From NCBI RefSeq assembly GCF_900184735.1, contig NZ_LT855388.1, forward strand, positions 186,001-250,000: a DNA stretch of 64,000 nucleotides, in the 5' to 3' direction. A program made the position numbers and the translations under genes. Of the stretch, positions 1 to 7,537 are shown one piece after another (within the stretch, counting starts at the first letter, position 1; every line of letters starts with the position of its first letter). The notes below the pieces were generated by a model. That model did not search any database. It was not told the DNA's origin and saw only the letters and a list, made by a program, of their open reading frames with translations. The stretch comes from Paucisalibacillus globulus (GTDB taxonomy: Bacteria; Bacillota; Bacilli; Bacillales; Amphibacillaceae).

Positions 1-258
1 AATATTATCCTTGATTAAGACAGGGATACCATGAAGTAGTCCTCTAGCACCTTTTTCAGTTCGTTCATTATCCAATGACTCGGCAAGGAATAGAGCATCT
101 GGATTAATTTCTAGGATGGCATTTAGCTTTGGACCGTTTTGGTTATAGGCTGCAATTTGCTCAAGGAATGTGAGGACTAACTCTTTAGCAGTTAATTTAC
201 CTGACTCCATAGCTTCTTGTAATTCGACTACACTGGCTTCTAGATATACATTTGTCAT
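1..258 (-). CDS. Amidase-signature family protein, N-terminal part (runs off the window)
   Basis: The reverse strand encodes 86 residues from an ATG at 258 to the window edge. They end in GLLHGIPVLIKDNI, the conserved stretch before the catalytic Lys of amidase-signature enzymes (GatA/AtzF-like); that Lys would be the K of IKDN. A strong AAGGAGAG site sits just upstream of the ATG. It is the last visible gene of a three-gene operon (VOC protein, DUF899-VOC fusion, amidase). The missing C-terminal portion prevents assignment to GatA or to a general amidase. The absence of visible gatC or gatB favours a stand-alone amidase. Family is fairly sure; substrate unknown. Confidence 0.75.
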   Translation of the reverse strand, partial: MTNVYLEASVVELQEAMESGKLTAKELVLTFLEQIAAYNQNGPKLNAILEINPDALFLAESLDNERTEKGARGLLHGIPVLIKDNI

Positions 259-301
259 TACATTCTCTCCTTATGTAAGCAGATAAGCGGTCCCGATTCG
301 G

Positions 302-1201
302 TTATGCCCTCTCAAATAAATGAAAATTCATACCATATGGATCAGCGATCATCAGACTTTTTTCGTGATATTCCTTCGTTACAATACAACCATGATTAAG
401 TAATTTTTCCTTAATGCTATGGATATCTTTTACAGCTAATTCAAAAAAGACTTTCTTATCTTCACTTTGTTCAACATAAAAATTCTGTCCGCCAAATGTT
501 AATTTTGACTCCAACGCATTCGACCAATCTTCTTTCATGCCAAGTACTTCGGTATAGAATTTCACTGCTTCATGCTGATGATTGACTTGGATGGCTATAT
601 TATTGGTCAAATCAAAATCGGACTCTTTATTAATTTTCCGTTTAGGATGATAGCCTTTTTGACCAGATGGAAGGAGGTCAAATAGAGGCCAAACTGAACA
701 GTAATCATCTCCAGGACCAAAAGGTGCATCTGCTATATGAAAAATTAGGCCATCTTCATTCTTTTGAAAAGTGGAAACCCCTGGATGTTGGTATCCATTT
801 TTCTCAAATCCTAGATCTTCTTTGAAGGTTGTTCCTTGTGTAGAAACCATTGGAAATTGCCATCTGCGTTCTGCTGAAAAAGCATCTTGTATTTCCGGTG
901 AATCCGGTGTAGCTACCACAAACGCAGCCTTATCCACAATATGATGATATATACCATTAAAGCCATCTGCCCACATAGTGCAGTAAGAACAAGATTTACC
1001 CATATTTTGAATTACAATTAATTCATCCTTGTTAGCGAATAATTCTAGTAAACTTACTTCTCTACCTGAAGGGTCTTTAAAAATATAATTCTCAACCTCA
1101 GCACGAGGAACTGATTTTCTCAGTTCCACTAGTTTACTTTTCTTTTCTTGAATCTCCTTTTCAAGAGCTTCTATTTCAACTAATAATTCTTTCGTTTCCA
1201 C
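302..1201 (-). CDS. DUF899 thioredoxin-like protein fused to a VOC/glyoxalase domain
   Basis: A 299-residue protein in two parts. Residues 1-30 form a charged helix. Residues about 40-190 match the DUF899 thioredoxin-like family, with the CSYCTMWADGFNG segment and a later PFGPGDDYCSVW segment. Residues about 200-299 are a VOC (glyoxalase/dioxygenase) module ending in DPYGMNFHLFE. The start is GTG, placed five bases after an AGGAGATG ribosome site; the nearby ATG is out of frame. The stop of the upstream VOC gene is only 12 bp away, so the two are co-transcribed, with the amidase downstream. A redox or detoxification role is an inference from the two folds; no substrate can be named. Confidence 0.8.
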   Translation of the reverse strand: METKELLVEIEALEKEIQEKKSKLVELRKSVPRAEVENYIFKDPSGREVSLLELFANKDELIVIQNMGKSCSYCTMWADGFNGIYHHIVDKAAFVVATPDSPEIQDAFSAERRWQFPMVSTQGTTFKEDLGFEKNGYQHPGVSTFQKNEDGLIFHIADAPFGPGDDYCSVWPLFDLLPSGQKGYHPKRKINKESDFDLTNNIAIQVNHQHEAVKFYTEVLGMKEDWSNALESKLTFGGQNFYVEQSEDKKVFFELAVKDIHSIKEKLLNHGCIVTKEYHEKSLMIADPYGMNFHLFERA

Positions 1202-1212
1202 TTCAACATCTC

Positions 1213-1569
1213 CTAATTTACAAATTCAACAATCTCTAATTGATTCCCAGAGTTATCTTCAATTACAAAGAAATATCCTGGAGGGCAAGGCATTGGTTCT
1301 TCAGAAATTATTTTTACACCTTTGTCATGAAGTTTCTTGAAATCTTCTTGTATATTACTTGACTGAATGGCTAGTAATACGTTGGAAGAGGTTGGTGCAT
1401 TTTCTATTTCCGCCTTTTCTAGAATTAAAGGGAGACCGTTATGTTCTAAGCTAATAATGTTTTCCCCATACTTTTTAGATACTTTAAAATCAAGCTTTTC
1501 AGTATAAAACTGAACATCTTTTTCCATATCGCGTACTTTAATCGTCAACACACATACTTGGTTAAGCAT
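1213..1569 (-). CDS. VOC family (glyoxalase/bleomycin-resistance-like) protein
   Basis: A 118-residue single VOC module with the usual beta-alpha-beta-beta-beta halves. It starts with VCVLTIKVRDMEKDVQFYTEKLDF and ends with FFVIEDNSGNQLEIVEF, where the final Glu is a typical metal ligand of the family. A GGGGGA site precedes the ATG. It is the first gene of the minus-strand operon that continues into the DUF899-VOC fusion and the amidase. VOC proteins act as lyases, dioxygenases or antibiotic-binding proteins, and sequence alone does not separate these here. Confidence 0.8.
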   Translation of the reverse strand: MLNQVCVLTIKVRDMEKDVQFYTEKLDFKVSKKYGENIISLEHNGLPLILEKAEIENAPTSSNVLLAIQSSNIQEDFKKLHDKGVKIISEEPMPCPPGYFFVIEDNSGNQLEIVEFVN

Positions 1570-1720
1570 ACATATCCCCCATCACATAAATAGTCTTGTT
1601 GTAATTATTCGACAAGACTAATGAAATTCCTTTATTAAGCAACATCTTATACTGAAATTTTTTCTTGAAAACGGGTTATGTTAAAATGGAAATTGATTTT
1701 ACATAGAAGGAAGTGTTGGT

Positions 1721-2545
1721 ATGGAATATGTAACATTAAATAATGGTCTGGAAATGCCAAAATTAGGCTTTGGTGTTTGGTTGGTTCCGGATGATGAAGC
1801 GGAAACGGCTGTAAAGAATGCAATCGAAGTGGGTTATCGTTCTATAGATACGGCGATGGTATATAAAAATGAAGAAGGTGTAGGTAGAGCAATTGCTACA
1901 TCCGATGTACCACGAGAAGAATTGTTTATAACAACAAAACTATGGAATTCTGATCAAGGTTATGAAGAAACGTTAAAGGCTTTTGATGAAAGTTTGGAGA
2001 GGTTAGGACTTGATTATGTTGATCTTTACTTAATCCACTGGCCGATGCCAAAAGAAGATAAATATGTCGATACCTATAAAGCGTTAGAGAAGTTATATCA
2101 TGACGGAAAAGTAAAAGCAATTGGAGTATGTAATTTCCATATCGAACACCTACAACGTCTTTTAGATGAATGTGATGTTGTTCCAGTACTGAACCAAGTG
2201 GAGTGTCATCCATATCTTCAACAGGCAGAACTAAAGGCTTTCTGTAAAGAGCATGATATTTATCTAGAAGCTTGGAGTCCGTTAATGAATGGTAAAGATG
2301 TATTGAATGATGAAGTCATCATTGGAATTGCAGAAGTACATGGTAAAACACCTGCACAAGTTATATTACGATGGCATCTACAATATGACAACATTGTCAT
2401 TCCTAAATCGGTAACACCATCTAGAATTGAGGAAAACTTCCATGTGTTTGATTTCCAATTAACTGATGAAGAAATGAAAAAGATTGCTGGATTAAATCGT
2501 AATCATCGAAACGGTCCAGACCCAGCTGAGTTTTATAATAAGTAA
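1721..2545 (+). CDS. Aldo/keto reductase
   Basis: A 274-residue cytosolic NADPH-dependent oxidoreductase of the AKR superfamily. The catalytic tetrad is visible: Asp43 in SIDTAMVY, Tyr48, Lys73 in TTKLW and His106 in LIHWPMP. The C-terminal IPKSVTPSRIEEN segment is the cofactor-phosphate binding loop. Length and order match the bacterial AKR5-type enzymes that reduce aldehydes such as methylglyoxal. A GAAGGAAG site precedes the ATG. The gene stands alone; its TAA stop abuts the left end of the first palindromic repeat element. Physiological substrate is unknown. Confidence 0.92.
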   Translation: MEYVTLNNGLEMPKLGFGVWLVPDDEAETAVKNAIEVGYRSIDTAMVYKNEEGVGRAIATSDVPREELFITTKLWNSDQGYEETLKAFDESLERLGLDYVDLYLIHWPMPKEDKYVDTYKALEKLYHDGKVKAIGVCNFHIEHLQRLLDECDVVPVLNQVECHPYLQQAELKAFCKEHDIYLEAWSPLMNGKDVLNDEVIIGIAEVHGKTPAQVILRWHLQYDNIVIPKSVTPSRIEENFHVFDFQLTDEEMKKIAGLNRNHRNGPDPAEFYNK

Positions 2546-3055
2546 AGGCTGTATTAGCAAAGATTGTTGCTATTGATAGAAATTGTGCGGTACTTACGAT
2601 GCTTGTCACAGCACCGTACCCGCTACGGAAATACACTCCGCTTTCCGCGGGCGGCTGGTGAGCCTCCTCGTGCTAAAGCACTGCGGGGTCTCACCGATGC
2701 CTATCCTCCCGCAGGAGTCTCCGTGTATTTCCTACGCTAGTAAGAAGTAAATAAATAAATTTAATGGCATCTAATTATTAAAATACGTAATAACCTCTAA
2801 CAATAATTAGAAAACTAAACTAGCGCAGGCAGAATACGGAGACTCCTGCGGGAATAGCACGTGTCCGAAGACCCCGCAGAGGCGAACTTTCCTCGAGGAG
2901 GCTGAGGCCGGGCCCGCGGAAAGCGGAGTATTCTGCCGGAGCGGTATCGGACCACTATCCCACTTTAAATATGGTGGATCTACCGCACAGTTTCTATTAT
3001 ACTATTTGTTAGATTAAACGAACCGAAATAACAATAATATTTTAGAAAACAGCCT
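2546..3055. repeat. Palindromic MITE-like element, copy 1
   Basis: A non-coding element of about 510 bp with near-identical 10-base ends, AGGCTGTATT at 2546-2555 and the inverse of AGGCTGTTTT at 3046-3055. Inside lie longer inverted arms, ATAGAAATTGTGCGGTA at 2576-2592 against its inverse at 2981-2997, with one mismatch in 17. Two GC-rich modules follow, at about 2615-2740 and 2820-2945. Each is flanked by its own small inverted repeat, and the modules are inverted copies of one another, sharing CCGCTTTCCGCGGGC, AGCCTCCTCG, CTGCGGGGTCT and CCCGCAGGAGTCTCCGT. The AT-rich centre (about 2740-2815) has no ORF. Two related copies occur in this window. Confidence 0.85.
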
Positions 3056-3060
3056 AAAGA

Positions 3061-3104
3061 AAAAAAGAGAGATGCAGAGGATATTTTTCCTTTGCATCTC
3101 TTTT
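3061..3104 (-). terminator. Rho-independent terminator (deaminase gene)
   Basis: Inverted arms GAGATGCAGAGGA and TCCTTTGCATCTC pair with one mismatch. A long A-run on the plus strand becomes the T-run on the minus strand. It overlaps the stop of the deaminase gene and lies just outside repeat copy 1. Confidence 0.8.
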
Positions 3105-3588
3105 ATATTCTATGACCATGTAATATTACTTCTGCCGTTTCAGGTGAATACTTTTTCAACAGTTCGATAGAGCGCTCTTCCTGTATTCCACCTAAATACT
3201 GATGTATGCGTTTTGCAATATAAGGATTAGACTGAATAAATGGTTTCATATTCATGTACCTATCCTCTGTGGCAAATACAACATGACGAATATTGGCCAT
3301 GACAATAGTAGATAAACACATTACACATGGCTCTACTGTTGTATAAATGACACATTCCCTTGCGTGTTTCCTAAGAAAAGATGCACATTTATTCATAGCA
3401 TCAATTTCTGCATGGATAAGGTTACTGTCTGCAGATTCAATTTGGTTAGAGCCTCTAGCGACAATTTCATTCTGATGAACAATAACAGCCCCAATTGCTC
3501 TATCACCTCGTTTACCCGCTTTTTCTGCTTCAATTAAAGCTTCAACCATGAAACGAGCATGATCTAAACCATGAAAGTTACCTAACAT
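3103..3588 (-). CDS. Nucleoside/cytidine deaminase family protein (TadA/guanine deaminase-like)
   Basis: A zinc hydrolase of the cytidine-deaminase superfamily, 161 residues from the ATG at 3588. That ATG has TTGGAGGA six to seven bases upstream; the open frame runs about 43 codons further but without a ribosome site. Zinc ligands are His59 in HAEIDAM (with catalytic Glu61) and Cys88 and Cys91 in PCVMC. The family deaminates adenine in tRNA, guanine or cytosine. The C-terminal SNPYIAKRIHQYLGGI region differs from housekeeping TadA, so a free-nucleobase or nucleoside substrate is plausible. It stands alone, ending in its own terminator. Confidence 0.85.
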   Translation of the reverse strand: MLGNFHGLDHARFMVEALIEAEKAGKRGDRAIGAVIVHQNEIVARGSNQIESADSNLIHAEIDAMNKCASFLRKHARECVIYTTVEPCVMCLSTIVMANIRHVVFATEDRYMNMKPFIQSNPYIAKRIHQYLGGIQEERSIELLKKYSPETAEVILHGHRI

Positions 3589-3742
3589 AAGGATCCTCCA
3601 AACGAAAGTAATAGGACTATTATCTAATAACCATGGAATACAGGCAAGAATATTTTTAGAAAATAGTAGCTTTTTTGAAAAAATATAGTAGACTATTAAT
3701 GTAAATAAATGGTTCATCCATTATTAAAAGGAGTGATGTTTT

Positions 3743-3811
3743 ATGAGCGCAATGAAAAAAATGAGAATAAAACAGAATAAAACTTTTAAGGTGGAGGAAC
3801 GGTCGGCATAA
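3743..3811 (+). CDS. Short leader ORF (22 codons) upstream of rsgA
   Basis: ATG at 3743 follows AAAGGAGTGATG and opens a 22-codon basic peptide, MSAMKKMRIKQNKTFKVEERSA. Its last codons form the 5' arm of a hairpin (about 3791-3801 with 3815-3826) that ends 13 bases before the rsgA ribosome site. The strong start signal and the position suggest a translated leader peptide, but no protein family is recognised. It could be chance. Confidence 0.4.
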   Translation: MSAMKKMRIKQNKTFKVEERSA

Positions 3812-3826
3812 GAACGTATCCTCCAT
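3791..3826 (+). promoter_or_regulatory. Hairpin between the leader ORF and rsgA
   Basis: TGGAGGAACG pairs with CGTATCCTCCA, an 11-base stem with one bulge. The 5' arm contains a GGAGG sequence and overlaps the end of the leader ORF; the 3' arm lies just before AAGGAGG of rsgA. No T-run follows, so it is not a classical terminator. A translational control element is an inference. Confidence 0.4.
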
Positions 3827-3849
3827 GAAATCCAAGGAGGAAAAACTAC

Positions 3850-4908
3850 TTGCATAATTTAGTTAAAATAGGTTGGAAATCAGAACAAGATATCAATGAA
3901 GAACATATTGCCCGTGTGATTACGGTACAGAAGAATAGTTATCGTATTTCTGATGGTGAAATAGAATATCTAGCTCATTTAAGTGGAAAGTTCATGAATG
4001 AGGTGGATAGTCCGTTAGATTTCCCTTCGGTAGGTGATTGGGTAGAAGTACAGAAGTTAAAAGAAGAGATGAAGGCAGTTATCAAACAGGTTCTTCCGCG
4101 AAAAAGTCAATTCATTAGACAGGCAGCTGGATACAGAACCGATCCACAAGTTGTGGCTGCCAATATTGATTTGGTGTTTATTGTTAATTCCCTTAATCAT
4201 GATCTTAATATGCGAAGAATTGAACGATATATGTTGTTAGCTTATGAAAGTGGAGCAACACCAATTGTATTATTAACAAAGAAGGATCAGGTTACGGAAG
4301 AGGAAGTACAACAGGCTATTGCAATGGTAAGTGAGGTTGCAATTGGTGTCCCTATTCTAACAATCAGCAGTTTGAATGGTGATGGCATAGAAGAGTTCAT
4401 AAATCAATTACCAGCTGGAAAGACTGGAGCCCTTTTAGGTTCATCTGGTGTTGGTAAATCAACCTTAATCAATGCACTATTCGGTGAAAAGGTACAAGAA
4501 ACAAAAGATATACGGGCAGATGATAGTAAAGGGCGTCATACGACGACACATCGAGAAATGTTTATGCTTCCAAATGGAGCAATGCTTATTGATACACCAG
4601 GAATGCGGGAAATCCAGCTGTGGGATGGAGAAGTAGGTGTGGAAACCACATTCCGAGATATTGAAGCTTTTGAGCAGGAATGTCGATTTGCAGATTGTAG
4701 CCATAATAGTGAACCTGGCTGCCGCGTTCAGGAGGCATTAGAAAATGGGGAACTATCTGATGAACGCTATAAAAGTTATGTGAAATTACAACGTGAAATT
4801 GCCTATGAAAAACGAAAGCAAGACCAAAAAGCTAAGCTTGAAGAAAAAAGCAAATGGAAGAAAATTAGCAAAACCCAAAGAGAAAATTATAAACGCAAAA
4901 GTAGATAA
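3850..4908 (+). CDS. rsgA: Ribosome small-subunit GTPase RsgA (YjeQ/EngC family)
   Basis: A circularly permuted GTPase that acts in late 30S ribosome maturation. An N-terminal OB-fold region (about 15-90) is followed by G4 TKKD at 143-146, G1 GSSGVGKS at 197-204 and G3 DTPG at 248-251. The C-terminal zinc cluster is Cys278, Cys283, His285 and Cys291. The TTG start is preceded by AAGGAGG. At 352 residues it is longer than the roughly 300-residue housekeeping RsgA of Bacillus, with a basic tail after 310. The gene is not beside prpC/prkC as in B. subtilis, so it is probably a second paralogue. Confidence 0.88.
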   Translation: MHNLVKIGWKSEQDINEEHIARVITVQKNSYRISDGEIEYLAHLSGKFMNEVDSPLDFPSVGDWVEVQKLKEEMKAVIKQVLPRKSQFIRQAAGYRTDPQVVAANIDLVFIVNSLNHDLNMRRIERYMLLAYESGATPIVLLTKKDQVTEEEVQQAIAMVSEVAIGVPILTISSLNGDGIEEFINQLPAGKTGALLGSSGVGKSTLINALFGEKVQETKDIRADDSKGRHTTTHREMFMLPNGAMLIDTPGMREIQLWDGEVGVETTFRDIEAFEQECRFADCSHNSEPGCRVQEALENGELSDERYKSYVKLQREIAYEKRKQDQKAKLEEKSKWKKISKTQRENYKRKSR

Positions 4909-4940
4909 AAAGGCATTTGTCCGCATGGACAAATGCCTTT
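4909..4940 (+). terminator. Rho-independent terminator after rsgA
   Basis: A perfect 14-base stem, AAAGGCATTTGTCC against its inverse, with a GCAT loop. A-rich and T-rich flanks allow it to work in both directions, also serving the converging membrane-protein gene at 4945. Confidence 0.88.
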
Positions 4941-4944
4941 TGGC

Positions 4945-5556
4945 TTATAGAATTAAGTAGATAATTCGATAAACAAAATAGAAACCAGCAACAAATAAGA
5001 TGGCCGTCTTGATATTGTTTTTTGCTATGAAAAGATATGAAGTTAAAAAGACAGCTAGTTCTAGTAGTGTATAAGCTAGTGAACTAAACCATGAATGAAT
5101 GGTTACATCTAATAATTCTAAAGGAATGGAAATAACTAATAATAAACTAGGGATTACCAGTAATGATCCAAACTTTTCAAAGAAAAAGTTATAGTCATAG
5201 TTATTGCCGTTCTTAGAAGCCATGTTCTGGAAGACTAGCATTAATAATGCTAGTGCTACTCCGTAGGAAATAGTACTTTCAAAGTAGTCGAAATAGTCAC
5301 CAAAACCAAAATACCTCAGTCCATCTAGATATCGAAAAATACCAACTACATTACTTAATAAAATGAGACCAAGAAAGGCAATTATTGTTATGAGTCCAAA
5401 TTGATGTTTTCCTTTTGCTTCACCTGATAATAGATGACCTGGTTCTTTGATGGTTTGCATGACATATTGGAAGTAATTATCTAGTTGCCCTTTACTTTTA
5501 GGTTCTTCCGGTTTTTCTGCTAATACATTATTTTGATTGTCCATATTTCTATTCAT
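4945..5556 (-). CDS. Multi-pass membrane protein (Yip1/DUF6574-like), function unknown
   Basis: A 203-residue protein with a polar, charged N-terminus (1-50, including PEEPKSKGQLDNYFQYVMQTIKEPGHLL) followed by about five hydrophobic segments between 55 and 203. The layout resembles Firmicute Yip1-like/DUF6574 proteins, in which a cytosolic leader precedes a membrane bundle. The first ATG lies directly against GGAGGA with no spacer; the second ATG, four codons later at 5544, may be the true start. It stands between converging rsgA and the HD-domain gene. No catalytic motif is seen. Confidence 0.65.
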   Translation of the reverse strand: MNRNMDNQNNVLAEKPEEPKSKGQLDNYFQYVMQTIKEPGHLLSGEAKGKHQFGLITIIAFLGLILLSNVVGIFRYLDGLRYFGFGDYFDYFESTISYGVALALLMLVFQNMASKNGNNYDYNFFFEKFGSLLVIPSLLLVISIPLELLDVTIHSWFSSLAYTLLELAVFLTSYLFIAKNNIKTAILFVAGFYFVYRIIYLIL

Positions 5557-5676
5557 TCCTCCAATACAAAATACTTATCTCCTATGATATATAAGTTTGA
5601 GGAGAAATTGTATAGCTTAATAGAAGAATGATTCATAAGTACCATAGTTTTCCAGTGTGTAGGTATAAAGTAGGTG

Positions 5677-6216
5677 TCATCTAAAAACGCGAGATACCAC
5701 TTGCTCATACTCACTAAAGTAATCTGGTATTTCATGGGTAGATAATCCTGAATACATATGCTCTATAATGGACTCATTGTACCACTTCTGTTCTTCAAAA
5801 CCTGCATTAAACTTGTCCCAAACAATCGGTCCTTGTAAGTGAAGGTCCTTTTCTAGTCCTAATAAATTATCTAGCTTATCCGCAACGATTAAGTACTTAA
5901 TTTCTTTATCGGCAAGTTTGATGGTATCAATCGTATGTTGTTTACGTTCTTTCCACGATTTTGATTTATCCTCTGTATGGGCTAAAACGATACGAGCCAC
6001 TCTATTCCCAAAATGTCTCTCAATGTCTTCAATCTCGTAAACAGTATCTTCTACTACATCATGAAGATAGCCTGCACAGACTAGTTCTTCTGAGAACCCT
6101 TCTTGCTCTAAACGTTCAGCTACCCGTATAGGGTGGGTAATATAGTCTGCATTTGAGTTTTTTCTTTTTTGTCCAGCATGTGCTTTAGTTGCAAAATTCT
6201 TTGCTTTCTCTTTCAT
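5677..6216 (-). CDS. HD-domain phosphohydrolase (RelA/SpoT hydrolase-domain/MESH1-like)
   Basis: A 179-residue stand-alone HD protein. Metal-binding residues are visible as His28 in YITHPIRVA, His52-Asp53 in YLHDVVEDT and Asp113 in VADKLDNL. This order, with EDT after HD, is that of the hydrolase half of RelA/SpoT and of small alarmone hydrolases, which remove pyrophosphate from (p)ppGpp. No synthetase or TGS domain follows. AAGGAGTGG precedes the ATG. The gene is 17 bp downstream of the TetR gene on the same strand. Alarmone hydrolysis is a family-based guess; other nucleotides are possible. Confidence 0.75.
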   Translation of the reverse strand: MKEKAKNFATKAHAGQKRKNSNADYITHPIRVAERLEQEGFSEELVCAGYLHDVVEDTVYEIEDIERHFGNRVARIVLAHTEDKSKSWKERKQHTIDTIKLADKEIKYLIVADKLDNLLGLEKDLHLQGPIVWDKFNAGFEEQKWYNESIIEHMYSGLSTHEIPDYFSEYEQVVSRVFR

Positions 6217-6233
6217 TATTTACCACTCCTTAT

Positions 6234-6830
6234 TTACACTTCCTTACAAAGGGATTGTAAATGGTACCTTAGTGTGAGAATCATTTCTTCATTGGTCAAT
6301 GTATTTGGATGTAGGATATGATGTGTCGCTAATCCATCAATAAGAGCATGCAATCGAATTGCTTCTACATGTAAATCAACATCCTCTTTAAGTAATTGGA
6401 GAGAATCAAGGCTGTTAATTATCTTTTCAATACCTGTTCTCATCTGAATAAAAACATTCTTACTTAATTCTTCCAATCTCCGATCAACAAGAGTCTTTGC
6501 TGAGAAGACTAACCAAACCTCCATTTCAATTTTTCGATCTTCATCAATTGGAAGTACCTCTAATAATGCTTCCTGAAACAACTCGAGTGGCGGTTTGTCA
6601 TCATTTTTGTTTTCAATCCTTTTTCTAACCCTTTCTGATACAAGTTCCATGGAAAACAAGAATAAATCAGATTGTGATGGAAAATAGTGACGTAGTGAAC
6701 CCACCGATAAATTTGCTTCAGAAGCAATTTTACGTACGGATGCATTTTCTAGCCCTTCACGTACAATGACATTCCAAGTAGCTTCTGCGATTTTTATTTT
6801 TCTTTCATTATGATCTACAATCTTTGGCAT
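6234..6830 (-). CDS. TetR/AcrR family transcriptional regulator
   Basis: A 198-residue repressor. The N-terminal helix-turn-helix covers about 12-58 (VREGLENASVRKIASEANLSVGSLRHYF), followed by a helical ligand-binding domain of BetI-like length. It diverges from the membrane-protein gene at 6913, and two matching dyads lie between them. No Shine-Dalgarno precedes the ATG. A TATACT box ends only six bases before it, which would place the transcription start at the ATG itself (leaderless mRNA). Autoregulation is likely because one dyad covers this promoter. Ligand unknown. Confidence 0.88.
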   Translation of the reverse strand: MPKIVDHNERKIKIAEATWNVIVREGLENASVRKIASEANLSVGSLRHYFPSQSDLFLFSMELVSERVRKRIENKNDDKPPLELFQEALLEVLPIDEDRKIEMEVWLVFSAKTLVDRRLEELSKNVFIQMRTGIEKIINSLDSLQLLKEDVDLHVEAIRLHALIDGLATHHILHPNTLTNEEMILTLRYHLQSLCKEV

Positions 6831-6836
6831 AATTAA

Positions 6837-6896
6837 AGTATAGCACAGTTGTATTAAATAAAATATCTTGATATAGTATTAGTACAGTTGTATTAA
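6837..6896. promoter_or_regulatory. Divergent promoters with two TetR-type operators
   Basis: Two near-identical 16-base dyads, TAGCACAGTTGTATTA at 6841-6856 and TAGTACAGTTGTATTA at 6880-6895, centre on ACA-GT-TGT. The right one fills the spacer of a good promoter for the plus-strand gene (TTGATA 6868-6873, 17 bp, TATTAA 6891-6896). The left one overlaps the TATACT (6842-6837) of the regulator. This arrangement suggests repression of both genes by the TetR protein. Confidence 0.65.
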
Positions 6897-6912
6897 AAAG
6901 GGGATGTGAAAA

Positions 6913-7449
6913 TTGTTAGGATGGTTAATTATTGCCTGTGAAATTGGATTTTGGGTATTCGTTATTGCCGGATTATTTTCCAGATATATTCTAAAAAAGA
7001 AGCGGCTTAGCAACTTTCTTCTAATATGTACACCAATTGTAGATTTAGTACTCTTAATCGTGACTTTTATCGATTTAAAGAATGGTGCAGTAGCGACTAC
7101 CGTTCATGGTATCGCGGCTATATATATTGGAGTGAGTGTTGCATTTGGACATCAAATGATAGCTTGGGCTGATAAACAATTCTCTTATTACTTTGCCGGG
7201 GGAGAGAAGCCAATTAGAGGGAAAAAGTATGGAGCTGAACATGCAAAACATGAACTTGTAGGATGGTTTAGGCATTTTTTAGCATGGTGTTTGGGTAGTC
7301 TAATATTGTTTGGTATTATCATGCTTATTAATAATACAGCTCAAACTGAAGCACTTATTGGTACACTTAAGCTATGGTCAATCGTGTTAGTTGTCGACTT
7401 TCTTATTAGCTTTAGTTATACCATTTTTCCAAGGAAGGCTCCGAGCTAA
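6913..7449 (+). CDS. Integral membrane protein (YmcC-like), likely TetR target
   Basis: A 178-residue protein with about five hydrophobic segments (roughly 3-23, 32-52, 62-82, 122-142, 150-170) and a polar loop holding GGEKPIRGKKYGAEHAKHE. The TTG start follows AAGGGGATG. The architecture resembles the uncharacterised YmcC-type membrane proteins of Bacillus, but no catalytic or transport motif is visible. It is transcribed from a promoter whose spacer is covered by a TetR operator, so it is probably induced when that regulator binds a ligand. Confidence 0.65.
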   Translation: MLGWLIIACEIGFWVFVIAGLFSRYILKKKRLSNFLLICTPIVDLVLLIVTFIDLKNGAVATTVHGIAAIYIGVSVAFGHQMIAWADKQFSYYFAGGEKPIRGKKYGAEHAKHELVGWFRHFLAWCLGSLILFGIIMLINNTAQTEALIGTLKLWSIVLVVDFLISFSYTIFPRKAPS

Positions 7450-7537
7450 GTAAGCTCAGGGATTTCATCACTTTACTTTCAATCCCTTGGAGAAACAAGT
7501 AAACTGTAGGTAGATAATTTGGATTGGAAGTGTGAAT

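Noticed and set aside
5553-5735. 60-codon minus-strand ORF between the membrane-protein and HD genes
   Set aside because: No ribosome site; its first part overlaps the end of the HD gene and its end overlaps the next gene's start. Composition is not protein-like.
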